Shown in pieces: positions 35,481-44,108 of a DNA stretch of 64,000 nt; the stretch's first letter is position 1, and each line of letters starts with the position of its first letter. The translations under genes and the position numbers were made by a program. The notes under the pieces are model-generated. The model saw nothing but the letters and a program-made list of their open reading frames with translations, had not been told where the DNA came from and ran no database searches. The stretch is from Bacteroidota bacterium (GTDB lineage Bacteria; Bacteroidota; Bacteroidia; Bacteroidales; FEN-979): positions 58,918 through 122,917 of the forward strand of contig JAPLDH010000016.1 in NCBI GenBank assembly GCA_026391355.1. Direction: 5' to 3'.

Positions 35481-36256
35481 TCCCAACTGCATTCATTACC
35501 GCATGGAGGAAAAATGCTCCATGGATTGAAAACTCCCAGGTTGAACAAGACCTGATCATCGAAAGATCCCTGGTTGAAATTTTTAACGATCCGTTTTTAA
35601 AAGAGCATCTTGCATTCCGTGGGGGTACAGCTATGCACAAATTCTTCATGAAACCCCAACCGAGATATTCAGAAGATATAGACCTGGTGCAGATTAGACC
35701 CGAACCAATCAAGGAAACGATCAAACATATTCAGAAACAGTTACCCTTTTTTGAAAAAGCAGAAACAAAGCAGAAAGCAAATAATAATACCCTCATTTTC
35801 AGATATACTTCCGAATCCGGATTGCCTTTAAAATTAAAGGTTGAGATCAATTGCAGGGAACATTATACGCTATTTGGGTACACAGACATTAAGATCAATG
35901 TCAGCAATTCCTGGTTTACAGGAGAAGCAAATATCAGAACTTACAAGTTGGAAGAACTCCTCGGGACAAAACTCAGAGCATTATATCAAAGAAAAAAGGG
36001 TCGTGATCTTTTTGATCTTTGGTTCGCTCTGAAAAACCAAAACCCGGATTGTAGAGAAATCATTCAATCCTGGAAATTCTACATGGACCAGGAAGGACAT
36101 TCTGTGACTGGGAAGGAATTCATCAAGAACGTAGAAAATAAACTATCTGATCCTGATTTTACTGGCGATACAAATGGAATATTGCGACCTGATATTAGCT
36201 ACAATCCCACTGAAGCTTATCCACTTGTTCATTCAAAACTTCTCTCAATAATATGA
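35477..36256 (+). CDS. type IV toxin, AbiEii/AbiGii nucleotidyltransferase
   Basis: 259 aa with the DNA-polymerase-beta-like core: HLAFRGGTAMHKFFM and RYSEDIDLVQI (GGT and D-x-D metal-binding motifs), then the conserved LEELLGTKLRALYQRKKGRDLFDLWFAL. This is the AbiEii signature. Such toxins transfer nucleotides to tRNA acceptor ends or related targets and cause growth arrest on phage infection. All core motifs look intact. It overlaps AbiEi by 4 nt and is followed 24 nt later by a primase-helicase gene, so a three-gene operon is likely. Confidence 0.93.
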   Translation: MIPTAFITAWRKNAPWIENSQVEQDLIIERSLVEIFNDPFLKEHLAFRGGTAMHKFFMKPQPRYSEDIDLVQIRPEPIKETIKHIQKQLPFFEKAETKQKANNNTLIFRYTSESGLPLKLKVEINCREHYTLFGYTDIKINVSNSWFTGEANIRTYKLEELLGTKLRALYQRKKGRDLFDLWFALKNQNPDCREIIQSWKFYMDQEGHSVTGKEFIKNVENKLSDPDFTGDTNGILRPDISYNPTEAYPLVHSKLLSII

Positions 36257-36280
36257 TTGGAAAGTAATTGATAATCAATA

Positions 36281-39200
36281 ATGCTGCCGGAAAATCTCTA
36301 TTTATTCAAATCCTTATTCCGAGGCAGGGATGAAATATTTGCAATTCGCTGGGAAAAAGGTGGAAAGTCAAGCTATTTTCCTGCATATGACTATGATCCT
36401 TATCAATTCAGGTTGCATAAAATTAAAGGTGGCACCATTCAGAACTTTTCCGATAAAAAACTTCTTTCACTTTCAGATGGACAAATTACCAAACACCTCA
36501 ACGGAGAGCATTTCATTGGAATCTATCCTTTACTAAAAGATAATACATCCTGGTTCATAGCTGCTGATTTTGATAAAGCCAACTGGATTGAGGAATGCAG
36601 ATCATTTCTAACATTTTGTCATGACCAGGGCTTACCTGCATACCTGGAACGATCCCGGTCTGGAAAAGGAGGTCATGTATGGTTATTCTTTGACGGGCCT
36701 TATCCAGCGAGGAAAAGCAGAAAGATCATTATCAATATGCTTGAAAGTACCGGTTTGTTTTCATCCTTTGATAAGAATTCAAGCTTTGATAGACTGTTCC
36801 CTAATCAGGACTCCTTATCGGGTAAAGGCTTTGGTAATCTGATAGCCCTACCCTTGAATAAACTTTGTTTGGAACAAGGAAATAACTGCTTCATAAATCC
36901 TGAGACCTTAGTTCCGTATAAAGACCAATGGACATTCCTGCACGATATTCAAAGAGTATCAGTCACTCGGCTCGATCAACTTTATGAACAATCTCTTAAA
37001 ACAGAGGGATTACAAAAAGACCTTAGAAATCAATCAATACCGGAAACCGGTAAAATCAGAATAGAACTTGATCAATCAATAAAAATATCAAGAAACGGGC
37101 TTTCATTGCCTCTGATTAACTTTCTAAAGGATGAACTTAACTTCCTGAGCAGTGAATTTATTATCAAAAAGAAACTTGGGAAAAACACTTGGGGGTCGGA
37201 AAGGTATTTCAATTTTATTGAAGAAAAGGATGATTTTGTTATTATTCCCAGAGGCATGGCTGGCCGGTTGCTTCGCTTTTGCAAGGAAAGCAATATTGAA
37301 TATGATTTCTACGATGAACGGAAAAAGGTCGAACCGGTATCCCTTACAATGGATGTTCAGCTCAGGGAACACCAAAAACTTGCAGTAGCCGCTGCTGCGA
37401 AAAAAGACATGGGAGTCATTGTTGCTCCACCGGGGACAGGTAAAACCATCGTCGGATTGAAGATCATTGCTGAAAAACAGCAGCCTGCGCTAATCATTGT
37501 TCACAGGAAACAACTGGCCGAGCAATGGATTGAGAGAATCCAATCGTTCCTTGGGATTCCTAAAAATGAAATTGGGAGTATCGGACAGGGAAAAGGCAAA
37601 GTTGGCAAGAAGATTACGATAGCCCTAATCCAGAGTTTATCCAGGATGCTCGAAAGCGCGGATCAGAATGGGTTAACGAACAAATTCGGAACGATCATCG
37701 TTGACGAATGCCACCATATTCCGGCAGAATCCTATCGAAATATCATTGGAAAACTATCTTCATTTTATTTGTATGGATTGACCGCAACACCTTTCCGGAA
37801 ATACAATGACGGGAAACTGATTTTCATCCATTTGGGCGAGATTATTTCTGAAATAAAAGCTCCGGATATTTCCACCCTTAAGACTGCAAAAATCATCATC
37901 CGAAATACAGAACTCGATGTTCCTTTCAATTCGAAAACGGACAAGTTCGAGATTTTGTCAAAGGTACTTGTCCATGATTCTGCGAGGAACAAGCTGATTC
38001 TTAAGGATGTGATCTCGGAGCTGACCTCCGGCAAAAAGGTTGTGATCATTACCGAAAGGAAAGAGCATCTTGATTCATTAAACCAATATCTTAAACAATC
38101 ATATGAAACGATCGTCCTGTCCGGTGATGATCCTGAAAGCAGCAGAACCATGAAATGGAAAATATTGAAAGACGGTAGTTTCCAGGCATTAATCACGACC
38201 GGACAATTTTTTGGAGAGGGAACCGATATTCAAAACATCGACCGTTTATTCCTTGTCTATCCATTTTCATTCCAGGGGAAGTTGATACAATATATCGGAA
38301 GAGTACAACGATCAGAGATCGCCCCGGTCATTTATGATTATCGTGACATCAAGATCGATTACCTGAATAAATTGTTTCTGAAAAGAAACACCTGGTATAG
38401 AAAACTTGAAAAACAGGCTTCTTTGTTTGACGAACCTGAACCGGATTTTCTGCCAGCCGGTAACACATTATCAATTGAAGAGACGATCACCATTGCCATT
38501 GATGATCTTGAATTCAGATACGGAACAATTGCCTTCAGGTACCAGTCAGCACAATTAAATCAGGAACTAGAATTTGAAATTGAAAATGATCAGATCCGGC
38601 CGGAGTTTGATGTGTTGAAGCCTTATTTCTCAAAGATTCTGAAGAAAAAGACTGTCAATGTGCTTATCCAGGCTGAGTTTCAGGAAAAAACATTGATTTC
38701 CCAACTGGCGACTTCTTCTGACCTGGAAAAAATAAATGGTGAGATTATTGATATTGCCCGGTTCCGGTTTGTATCAAAATTCATACTGGGTGGTAGTTAC
38801 AACAAGTTCAAGGGGAACCTAATGGATATAAATCAACTCCAATCCCAGGAGGATACAAAACCTTCATTGTATGAATCCGGCGAACAACTGCTCGGGGACC
38901 TTTTGAAAAATAAAAAGGTCATCCATTACCGGCAGCTCCGGTATTTGGCCGAAAAGCACGAAAGTGATATTCTTAAACTGCGTTTTGTTCTGAATCCGTT
39001 TTCATTTGTTTTCCTGTTATCCGGGCAAGAACAGTTTCATCTGGTAATGGAAACACTTGATACCAGGGAAGCAACATACATCTGGCATATTGAAAAAGAC
39101 AAACAGGAACTCCGCAACCAGTTACAGGTGATAGACCGGCAACTGAATATGATCCGCAATGATGGGCGCCAGGCTTTTCTTGAATCGCAGCCAATGAATT

Positions 39201-39283
39201 TTAGTCGCGTCTTACATGATTATTCAGACGAGCAAAAAGGATTTATCCTTTGGAAGGATTTGCTTGAAGAAAGGCTTGTGTAA
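36281..39283 (+). CDS. TOTE-type archaeo-eukaryotic primase fused to SF2 helicase
   Basis: 1000 aa. N-terminal primase-like domain (about 1-250) with D-x-D in FIAADFDKANW (about 94), RSGKGGHVWLFF (S/G-x-H motif, about 130) and the FPNQD loop, as in AEP domains of TOTE conflict systems. SF2 helicase (about 355-720): Walker A APPGTGKTIVG, VDECHHIP, YGLTATPFR, and motif VI YIGRVQRSE. The C-terminal 280 residues have no recognised motif. It probably processes invading or modified DNA. It lies in an apparent operon with AbiEi/AbiEii, and a stub of a second copy lies at 30153-30440. The TOTE call rests on motif reading; a plain DEAD/DEAH annotation would be the fallback. Confidence 0.8.
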   Translation: MLPENLYLFKSLFRGRDEIFAIRWEKGGKSSYFPAYDYDPYQFRLHKIKGGTIQNFSDKKLLSLSDGQITKHLNGEHFIGIYPLLKDNTSWFIAADFDKANWIEECRSFLTFCHDQGLPAYLERSRSGKGGHVWLFFDGPYPARKSRKIIINMLESTGLFSSFDKNSSFDRLFPNQDSLSGKGFGNLIALPLNKLCLEQGNNCFINPETLVPYKDQWTFLHDIQRVSVTRLDQLYEQSLKTEGLQKDLRNQSIPETGKIRIELDQSIKISRNGLSLPLINFLKDELNFLSSEFIIKKKLGKNTWGSERYFNFIEEKDDFVIIPRGMAGRLLRFCKESNIEYDFYDERKKVEPVSLTMDVQLREHQKLAVAAAAKKDMGVIVAPPGTGKTIVGLKIIAEKQQPALIIVHRKQLAEQWIERIQSFLGIPKNEIGSIGQGKGKVGKKITIALIQSLSRMLESADQNGLTNKFGTIIVDECHHIPAESYRNIIGKLSSFYLYGLTATPFRKYNDGKLIFIHLGEIISEIKAPDISTLKTAKIIIRNTELDVPFNSKTDKFEILSKVLVHDSARNKLILKDVISELTSGKKVVIITERKEHLDSLNQYLKQSYETIVLSGDDPESSRTMKWKILKDGSFQALITTGQFFGEGTDIQNIDRLFLVYPFSFQGKLIQYIGRVQRSEIAPVIYDYRDIKIDYLNKLFLKRNTWYRKLEKQASLFDEPEPDFLPAGNTLSIEETITIAIDDLEFRYGTIAFRYQSAQLNQELEFEIENDQIRPEFDVLKPYFSKILKKKTVNVLIQAEFQEKTLISQLATSSDLEKINGEIIDIARFRFVSKFILGGSYNKFKGNLMDINQLQSQEDTKPSLYESGEQLLGDLLKNKKVIHYRQLRYLAEKHESDILKLRFVLNPFSFVFLLSGQEQFHLVMETLDTREATYIWHIEKDKQELRNQLQVIDRQLNMIRNDGRQAFLESQPMNFSRVLHDYSDEQKGFILWKDLLEERLV

Positions 39284-39338
39284 TCGAATTCAGATATCAA
39301 ACACCCTCTTAACCCTTATTAATACTGACGTTTGAGGA

Positions 39339-39360
39339 TTTACTCAATGTGTTGAGTAAA
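39339..39360. repeat. hairpin TTTACTCAA-TGTG-TTGAGTAAA
   Basis: A 9-bp perfect stem with 4-nt loop, 55 nt after the primase-helicase stop codon. It lacks a T-run. A second symmetric sequence, ATTCGCGAATCGCGAAT, lies at 39395-39411. Together they may end the preceding operon or regulate the nuclease genes. The 303-nt gap otherwise holds a promoter-like TATATTTG. Confidence 0.4.
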
Positions 39361-39507
39361 TTATCTCAATCGGGAGATATGAACGATTTGCAATTCGCGA
39401 ATCGCGAATCATGCTAATGAACTTTCCTTTTTAGCCTCCCATGTCTTCCTAATCATGTCACTTGAATCTTTATCAGGCTGCTTGAAAAAACCAAAGGGAT
39501 TGTAATG

Positions 39508-39515
39508 TATATTTG
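39508..39515 (+). promoter_or_regulatory. -7 element TATATTTG before the SBD-like HNH gene
   Basis: TATATTTG matches the consensus; the nearest TTG (39482-39484) is 23 nt upstream, slightly long. It lies 71 nt before the chosen TTG start at 39587. Confidence 0.4.
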
Positions 39516-39586
39516 GGGGTTATATCTGTAATTTCACATTTCAAGCATGCTTTTGATAAACCGAATCCATATAAGCTGATCTGCCC

Positions 39587-40549
39587 TTGGATATTCTTTC
39601 GAAATACCTACACGCCTTTAAAAAGCTACACATTGACAGGTCGCATGGCAATGCTCCGCATAAGCCTATCCTGTTGCTTTCCATATTGCAATTGTATCAA
39701 AACGATCTGATTACCGATAACCGCATTTTTTTGACTCCTGAATTAGTTGCCACATTTAAATCCACTTGGAGCTTGTTGGTCGTTACTCCACATGATTGCA
39801 GGATCTCCTATCCGTTCTATTATTTGAAGAGTGATAAATTCTGGAGACTGGTGCCAAAAAGCGGGTTCGAAAACATCAATCAGATGGGTTCGATCATGAA
39901 GAGTTTCTCAAGTTTAAATGCTGCTGTCGATTGTGCTGTAATTTCGGATGACTTGTATCTACTGATGAAAGATGAACGAAATAACAGAATCTTGCAACAT
40001 TTTTTACTGGATGAATATTTCCCCGGGACAAAGTCAAACTTTATTAATTCGGAAAGTGGACAACTAAATCTTTTCAATCTCCTTGAGGAAAAAATTCTAC
40101 ATGAAGATGCTGCGGAATACAAGATCGAGATCCAAAAATTGATGCAACAAAATGACGAAGAAGAAATATTTCTTCGCGGAAGCATCTTTAAACGTGAAAT
40201 TCCCAAGATTTACAACTATACCTGCTGCATTTCTGGTATGAAAATCAGCGCCACCTCTTCCGTGTCAATGGTTGATGCTTGTCATATTATTCCTTTTAGC
40301 CATAGCATTGATGATACGATCAATAATGGAATTGCACTTTGCCCCAATCTGCATAGGGCTTTTGACAGGGGACTGATAGCCATTGACAGCGATTACAAGG
40401 TAAGAGTCTCCGGAATATTTCATGAGGAGACAAGTAATTATAGTATTAAATCCTTTGATGGACAAAGAATTTTATTGCCAAATGACAAGAATTTTTTTCC
40501 ATTTTCAAAAAACCTTGATTGGCATCTGAAAAATATATTTCGGAATTGA
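39587..40549 (+). CDS. HNH endonuclease with sulfur-binding-like N-terminal domain (type IV restriction candidate)
   Basis: The N-terminal domain (1-90: YLHAFKKLHIDRSHGNAPHK, PILLLSILQLYQ, RIFLTPELVATF, YPFYYLKSDKFWRLVP) has the pattern found in phosphorothioate-DNA-binding restriction enzymes (SBD of ScoMcrA/SprMcrA type). The C-terminal HNH domain has CCISG, DACHIIPFSHS, NNGIALCPNLHRAFDRGLI. The combination suggests a modification-dependent nuclease. The frame opens with TTG at 39587 because an in-frame stop lies 15 nt upstream and no ATG precedes the domain. No dnd genes occur in the window, as expected if it targets foreign phosphorothioated DNA. The sulfur specificity is inferred. Confidence 0.7.
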   Translation: MDILSKYLHAFKKLHIDRSHGNAPHKPILLLSILQLYQNDLITDNRIFLTPELVATFKSTWSLLVVTPHDCRISYPFYYLKSDKFWRLVPKSGFENINQMGSIMKSFSSLNAAVDCAVISDDLYLLMKDERNNRILQHFLLDEYFPGTKSNFINSESGQLNLFNLLEEKILHEDAAEYKIEIQKLMQQNDEEEIFLRGSIFKREIPKIYNYTCCISGMKISATSSVSMVDACHIIPFSHSIDDTINNGIALCPNLHRAFDRGLIAIDSDYKVRVSGIFHEETSNYSIKSFDGQRILLPNDKNFFPFSKNLDWHLKNIFRN

Positions 40550-40587
40550 TCTCAACAAAAAGCTAACTGTTTTCAATAATATAAGGT

Positions 40588-41478
40588 ATGGATGATCTCA
40601 TAAGACTTGCAGCATTCAATTGGCTGAATGACCAGAAAGAACTTCAAGGAGATGTCTTGCCAAGGAAATTATTAGAATCTGGTTTTTCATTTCAAAACCA
40701 AAGGGTTCATGTCATTGGCCCACAGGGGATCTTTACACCCTATATGATGAACCTGCCATTATCAATAACCACATCACCTAAAAGTAAATATCCTGATAAA
40801 CCGATAAAAGAAGGCGTTTTTGAATACAGTTACAGGGGATCTGATCTTTATCACAGAGATAATGTCGGGCTGAGAGAATGCATGAAACTTCAAAAACCAT
40901 TGATATATTTTATTGGCATTGATCCAGGATGGTATTTCCCTTCATTTCCTGTTTTTACTATTCACGACGACCCATCCAGGTTGATTTTTACAGTTCAGGC
41001 AGATCAACAGAGTGTATTATCACAGCCGGAAAGATTGGAGGAGACAGATGCGACCCATTGGCGTAGAGCTTATGCAACAATAACCACTGAGGTAAGGTTA
41101 CACCAGCAGCGATTTAGATTCAGAGTATTATTAGCTTACCAAAATCAATGTTCCTTGTGCCAGTTAAAGCATCCGGAACTACTTGATGCAGCGCATATCA
41201 TAGGTGACAGAGAGGGGGAGGGAGATCCAATTGTGCAGAATGGACTTTCACTCTGCAAGATTCATCATGCAGCATTTGACAAGAATATTATCGGAATTAA
41301 TCCCGACTACCATATCCAGGTGAGGAATGACATCCTGGAAGAAACCGACGGCCCCATGCTGAAATATGGGCTTCAGGCGCTTGAAAGTCAAAAGATCATC
41401 CTCCCGATCCACCGCAGAGATTATCCTGATCGGGAAAGACTGGAACAAAGGTTTGACCGCTTCCTGAAAGCATCATAG
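40588..41478 (+). CDS. HNH endonuclease, restriction-like, Cys4-type zinc site
   Basis: 296 aa. The N-terminal domain (GPQGIFTPYMM, LPLSITTSP, VFEYSYRGSD, RDNVGLRECMKLQKPLIYFIG, FPVFTIHDDP) is the one seen in many putative restriction HNH proteins. The C-terminal HNH core has FRVLLAYQNQCSLCQLK, DAAHIIGDREGEGDP, QNGLSLCKIHHAAFDKNIIG: a CxxC...CxxH zinc site and the H of AAHII. It follows the previous HNH gene by 38 nt in the same direction, so they may form a unit. Substrate is unknown; restriction of modified DNA is the working idea. Confidence 0.85.
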   Translation: MDDLIRLAAFNWLNDQKELQGDVLPRKLLESGFSFQNQRVHVIGPQGIFTPYMMNLPLSITTSPKSKYPDKPIKEGVFEYSYRGSDLYHRDNVGLRECMKLQKPLIYFIGIDPGWYFPSFPVFTIHDDPSRLIFTVQADQQSVLSQPERLEETDATHWRRAYATITTEVRLHQQRFRFRVLLAYQNQCSLCQLKHPELLDAAHIIGDREGEGDPIVQNGLSLCKIHHAAFDKNIIGINPDYHIQVRNDILEETDGPMLKYGLQALESQKIILPIHRRDYPDRERLEQRFDRFLKAS

Positions 41479-42246
41479 TATAATATTATTTTCTGAGGAA
41501 GGTTGATTTGAGGTTCTGATTACTTCTTCTTTTATTTCCTCCTTCAATTCCAGGATTTTTTTCAAAGCGTTGTTAGCATAATTGAACTTGAAGCTCCAAT
41601 CCTTGCAATATTTCTTTATCTCCGGCTTGACATACCGATCAAAGGAGTAATCATATTTGAACATTCCATAAGTCTTACCATCAAACAGATCAACATATTC
41701 CGAAAGATCGAACTTTTTATATTCTTCCATCAGAATGCCAATTTCATTCCTGACCAGTTCTTCGGTCGGCGCTGAATATGGTTTAGAATGAATATCCCTC
41801 AGGTTTTCCGGGATATTAAAATGCCTTTTCCTTTTTGTTCCTTTTGGGAAAGTGATACTGTTGACCAGCTTCTGAAACTTCTCATGGTCGTTTAGGAGCT
41901 CTTGGTACTTTTTCAGGTTAATGTTCCTTGCTTTTAATTCCTTTCCCAACAGGATCAAATCTTTTCTATTGAAATATAAAGAATGACCCCTTTTGAAGTA
42001 ATTCGTGAATCCGAATTTTTCAATGATGATCCTGTCGCTCCTCCAATCTGCATGCTTGATAACAGAATGAATTTCTCCTCCAGACACCCATTCACCCCTT
42101 TCGATGGCCATTCTCTGGAATTCTTTTGCAGCCTTTGTGATGGCTTCCTTTGAAAATTTTTCCTTTACAGGTAAATCTGAGGTTCCTAGCATTTCGGAAA
42201 GCAGTTTCTTGATCTGCTTTAGTTCACTTAAAATCTTATCTTCCAT
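41473..42246 (-). CDS. hypothetical protein in a mobile-element operon
   Basis: Not recognised. About 257 aa, highly charged, with an N-terminal coiled-coil-like helix (EDKILSELKQIKKLLSEML), a central segment (ERGEWVSGGEIHSVIKHADW, YFKRGHSLYFNRKDLILLGK) that could be a HTH/recognition region, and a Lys/Glu-rich C-terminus. The ATG at 42246 has a strong SD (GGAGGTGATC), unusual for this phylum and decisive over the GTG at 42252. It lies next to a HTH protein gene whose stop it nearly overlaps. Convergent, overlapping by 6 nt with the HNH gene. Possibly replication or transfer related. Confidence 0.65.
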   Translation of the reverse strand: MEDKILSELKQIKKLLSEMLGTSDLPVKEKFSKEAITKAAKEFQRMAIERGEWVSGGEIHSVIKHADWRSDRIIIEKFGFTNYFKRGHSLYFNRKDLILLGKELKARNINLKKYQELLNDHEKFQKLVNSITFPKGTKRKRHFNIPENLRDIHSKPYSAPTEELVRNEIGILMEEYKKFDLSEYVDLFDGKTYGMFKYDYSFDRYVKPEIKKYCKDWSFKFNYANNALKKILELKEEIKEEVIRTSNQPSSENNIIL

Positions 42247-42248
42247 GA

Positions 42249-42563
42249 TCACCTCCCCGACCGGCTGGTTCCCAAATAATCCTCAAAATGCTCCCCTCCA
42301 GTTTTATGTCTTGTTTTTTCGATCCAATCATCAATCTCCTCTTTCTTGAAATAGATCCTTCCTCCAAGTTTATAATATGGGATCTTGTAGGTCCTGAGGT
42401 TTGTCACCGCTGACACTGAGATGCTAAGATGCTGAGCAAGCTGTTTTGAAGTCATCCACGTGGGGGATGTTGAAGCAGGATTATCAATCCGCTGGATCAG
42501 GCCGGACAGTTTGTCCTCAATACTTGCCAGTCTTTTGTCGAGCAATTCAAAAGGATTTTCCAT
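42249..42563 (-). CDS. helix-turn-helix (excisionase-like) DNA-binding protein
   Basis: 104 aa. Residues 35-85 form a MerR/excisionase-type HTH: WMTSKQLAQHLSISVSAVTN, LRTYKIPYYKLGGRIYFKKE and EIDDWIE. An N-terminal helix (NPFELLDKRLASIEDKLSGL) may mediate dimerisation. Proteins like this accompany integrase and primase genes in Bacteroidota elements. It is the first gene of a two-gene minus-strand unit. Confidence 0.85.
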   Translation of the reverse strand: MENPFELLDKRLASIEDKLSGLIQRIDNPASTSPTWMTSKQLAQHLSISVSAVTNLRTYKIPYYKLGGRIYFKKEEIDDWIEKTRHKTGGEHFEDYLGTSRSGR

Positions 42564-42965
42564 GTTTTCAATGATTTAAGGTGTTTACAATATAAAATTA
42601 TGAAATATTAAAATGTATTTTCAATTGCCAGCAATGCTGTCAATTGTTTTGTATTTTGTTGAATTCTATCGAGTTAAGAAGACGAAAAAAAAGTTTGCCA
42701 GGTTTTGTCACTGGATTGTCCCCCGGTTGTCCCTGGGAATGATTTCATTTCTCCGTCATTTTTGCTGCATTCCACGAACCTGATTTCGATGTTTCCCAAC
42801 ACAAACCTCAGATAATGAATATGCGGTATAAAAATATTTTGCCACAAACTGTCCCCGGTGCTTTTTGTTAATCTCTTGTAGCAAGAATATTCTTGTAAAA
42901 TACATCCTGTTTTATCATTTTCTATTTCACTTAATCCCAATCCATTACAGTTTTCCCAGTTGTCC

Positions 42966-42996
42966 TTTGTTTCATATTGGGGCAGGTATACATTTG
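42966..42996 (+). promoter_or_regulatory. Bacteroidota promoter TTTG-N19-TACATTTG
   Basis: TTTG (42966-42969) and TACATTTG (42989-42996), 19 nt apart, fit the consensus well. It lies 27 nt before the ATG at 43023 and opens the replication gene cluster. The rest of 42564-43022 has no credible gene; an antisense 134-aa frame there is rejected. Confidence 0.7.
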
Positions 42997-43022
42997 CCAA
43001 AACTTTAACCCAAATTAATCCG

Positions 43023-43298
43023 ATGGAAAATATCTTCATGATCATTAAAGACAAAACTGAATTCTTTGAAGCGCTCAACGAATGGGAAGCATCAAAGATA
43101 CCTTCCGGGAAACCCGAGACGAAAGATCCCGATGAACTCTATTTATCGCAAAGGGAGGCTGCCAGGTTCCTGAGAGTATCTCTGCCTACACTTATATCCT
43201 GGAAGAAAGCCAGGAAAATCCCTTTTTATCAGCACGGCCGAAAAGTTCTCTTTAAAAAATCGGAGGTACTGGAGGCGATGAAGAACTCCGTTATGTAA
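43023..43298 (+). CDS. helix-turn-helix (excisionase-like) DNA-binding protein
   Basis: 91 aa. An N-terminal helix (FMIIKDKTEFFEALNEWEA) precedes a HTH_17-type domain: LYLSQREAARFLRVSLPTLI, SWKKARKIPFYQHGRKVLFK and KSEVLEAM. The ATG at 43023 is used, since the longer frame from 42960 starts upstream of the promoter -7 box. It is divergently placed to the HTH gene at 42249 and probably acts with the integrase or controls the cluster. Confidence 0.85.
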   Translation: MENIFMIIKDKTEFFEALNEWEASKIPSGKPETKDPDELYLSQREAARFLRVSLPTLISWKKARKIPFYQHGRKVLFKKSEVLEAMKNSVM

Positions 43299-43348
43299 TA
43301 CACTTCCTGATCTAATTATTTATTCCTGAATCTTTAAAAAATGTATCA

Positions 43349-43585
43349 ATGGATATTATCGAAAATTATAAGGCAATTCACAGGCATGGAAATAAGATGA
43401 GAGAATGCATCGATCTGGCCATAAAAATTCAAAGCGCACCAAAAACGACGAGATCTTCGGAAGATTTGGCTGACGTCCTTGGATTAATACAGAGAATGAC
43501 CAATCACCTCGTCATCCAGATGGAAAAAGCAATTTCAACGGAATATTTATCAAACTGCTACGCTCCAATCCTTTATTTTTCCTGA
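43349..43585 (+). CDS. small hypothetical protein
   Basis: 78 aa, mostly helical (ENYKAIHRHGNKMRECIDLA, LADVLGLIQRMTNHLVIQME), no known motif. It sits 50 nt after the HTH gene and 16 nt before the next hypothetical gene in the same direction, in a probable operon. The size and position resemble accessory genes of Bacteroidota mobilizable elements; no function can be given. Confidence 0.6.
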   Translation: MDIIENYKAIHRHGNKMRECIDLAIKIQSAPKTTRSSEDLADVLGLIQRMTNHLVIQMEKAISTEYLSNCYAPILYFS

Positions 43586-43601
43586 CTCAACAAAACCTTC
43601 A

Positions 43602-44009
43602 GTGAAAAAGGAGACGCCAAAGATTACCCATAGTTTCTATGAATCTGCGCCAGAAATGTTGCTGGACAAAATTGCAGAAGTCAATGCTATTCTTAACAGG
43701 CAAAAAGCCAAAACCGGAGAGACAGAATCTTTCCTGTTCTGGGCTCGTGTGGCTGATGTAATGAAGTTCGCCTGGGATTATTTCAACGATCTCAAATGGA
43801 TACTTCGTAAAAACCAAATCCTTGAATCCGAAAATAGATGGTTAAGAGATTGGAATATTGAACTTTCTTCAAAGCTTCAAAAATATGAAATCATTCGTGG
43901 GTTGAAGATCCAGGGGGACTATGAAGAAACTATTAAAAGGGTCGATGAGTATCTGGCGAAAAATGATCAGCAGTTGAACCACCTTAAAGAAACTAAACCT
44001 GATGAGTGA
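43602..44009 (+). CDS. hypothetical helical protein
   Basis: 135 aa, GTG start at 43602. Predicted helical throughout, with aromatic-rich stretches (FLFWARVADVMKFAWDYFND, KWILRKNQILESENRWLRDW) and a coiled-coil-like C-terminus. No membrane segment and no motif recognised. It is the last gene before a strong terminator at 44031-44058, so it closes the small operon starting at 43023. Confidence 0.6.
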   Translation: MKKETPKITHSFYESAPEMLLDKIAEVNAILNRQKAKTGETESFLFWARVADVMKFAWDYFNDLKWILRKNQILESENRWLRDWNIELSSKLQKYEIIRGLKIQGDYEETIKRVDEYLAKNDQQLNHLKETKPDE

Positions 44010-44030
44010 CAAGCTCAATTCATTAACACT

Positions 44031-44058
44031 ATAAAAGCCCGCAGCAACGGGCTTTTAT
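44031..44058 (+). terminator. rho-independent terminator hairpin
   Basis: ATAAAAGCCCG and CGGGCTTTTAT form an 11-bp perfect stem with loop CAGCAA, with the T-run embedded in the 3' arm. It ends the operon 43023-44009. Confidence 0.85.
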
Positions 44059-44108
44059 CTTAATCTGTGAAATGATTTATTAAAATCTTAACTCTCAAGT
44101 ACAAAGAT

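Noticed and set aside
42674-43078. 134-aa minus-strand ORF
   Set aside because: Covers the promoter of the HTH gene at 43023 and overlaps its start; low-complexity end and no recognisable domain.
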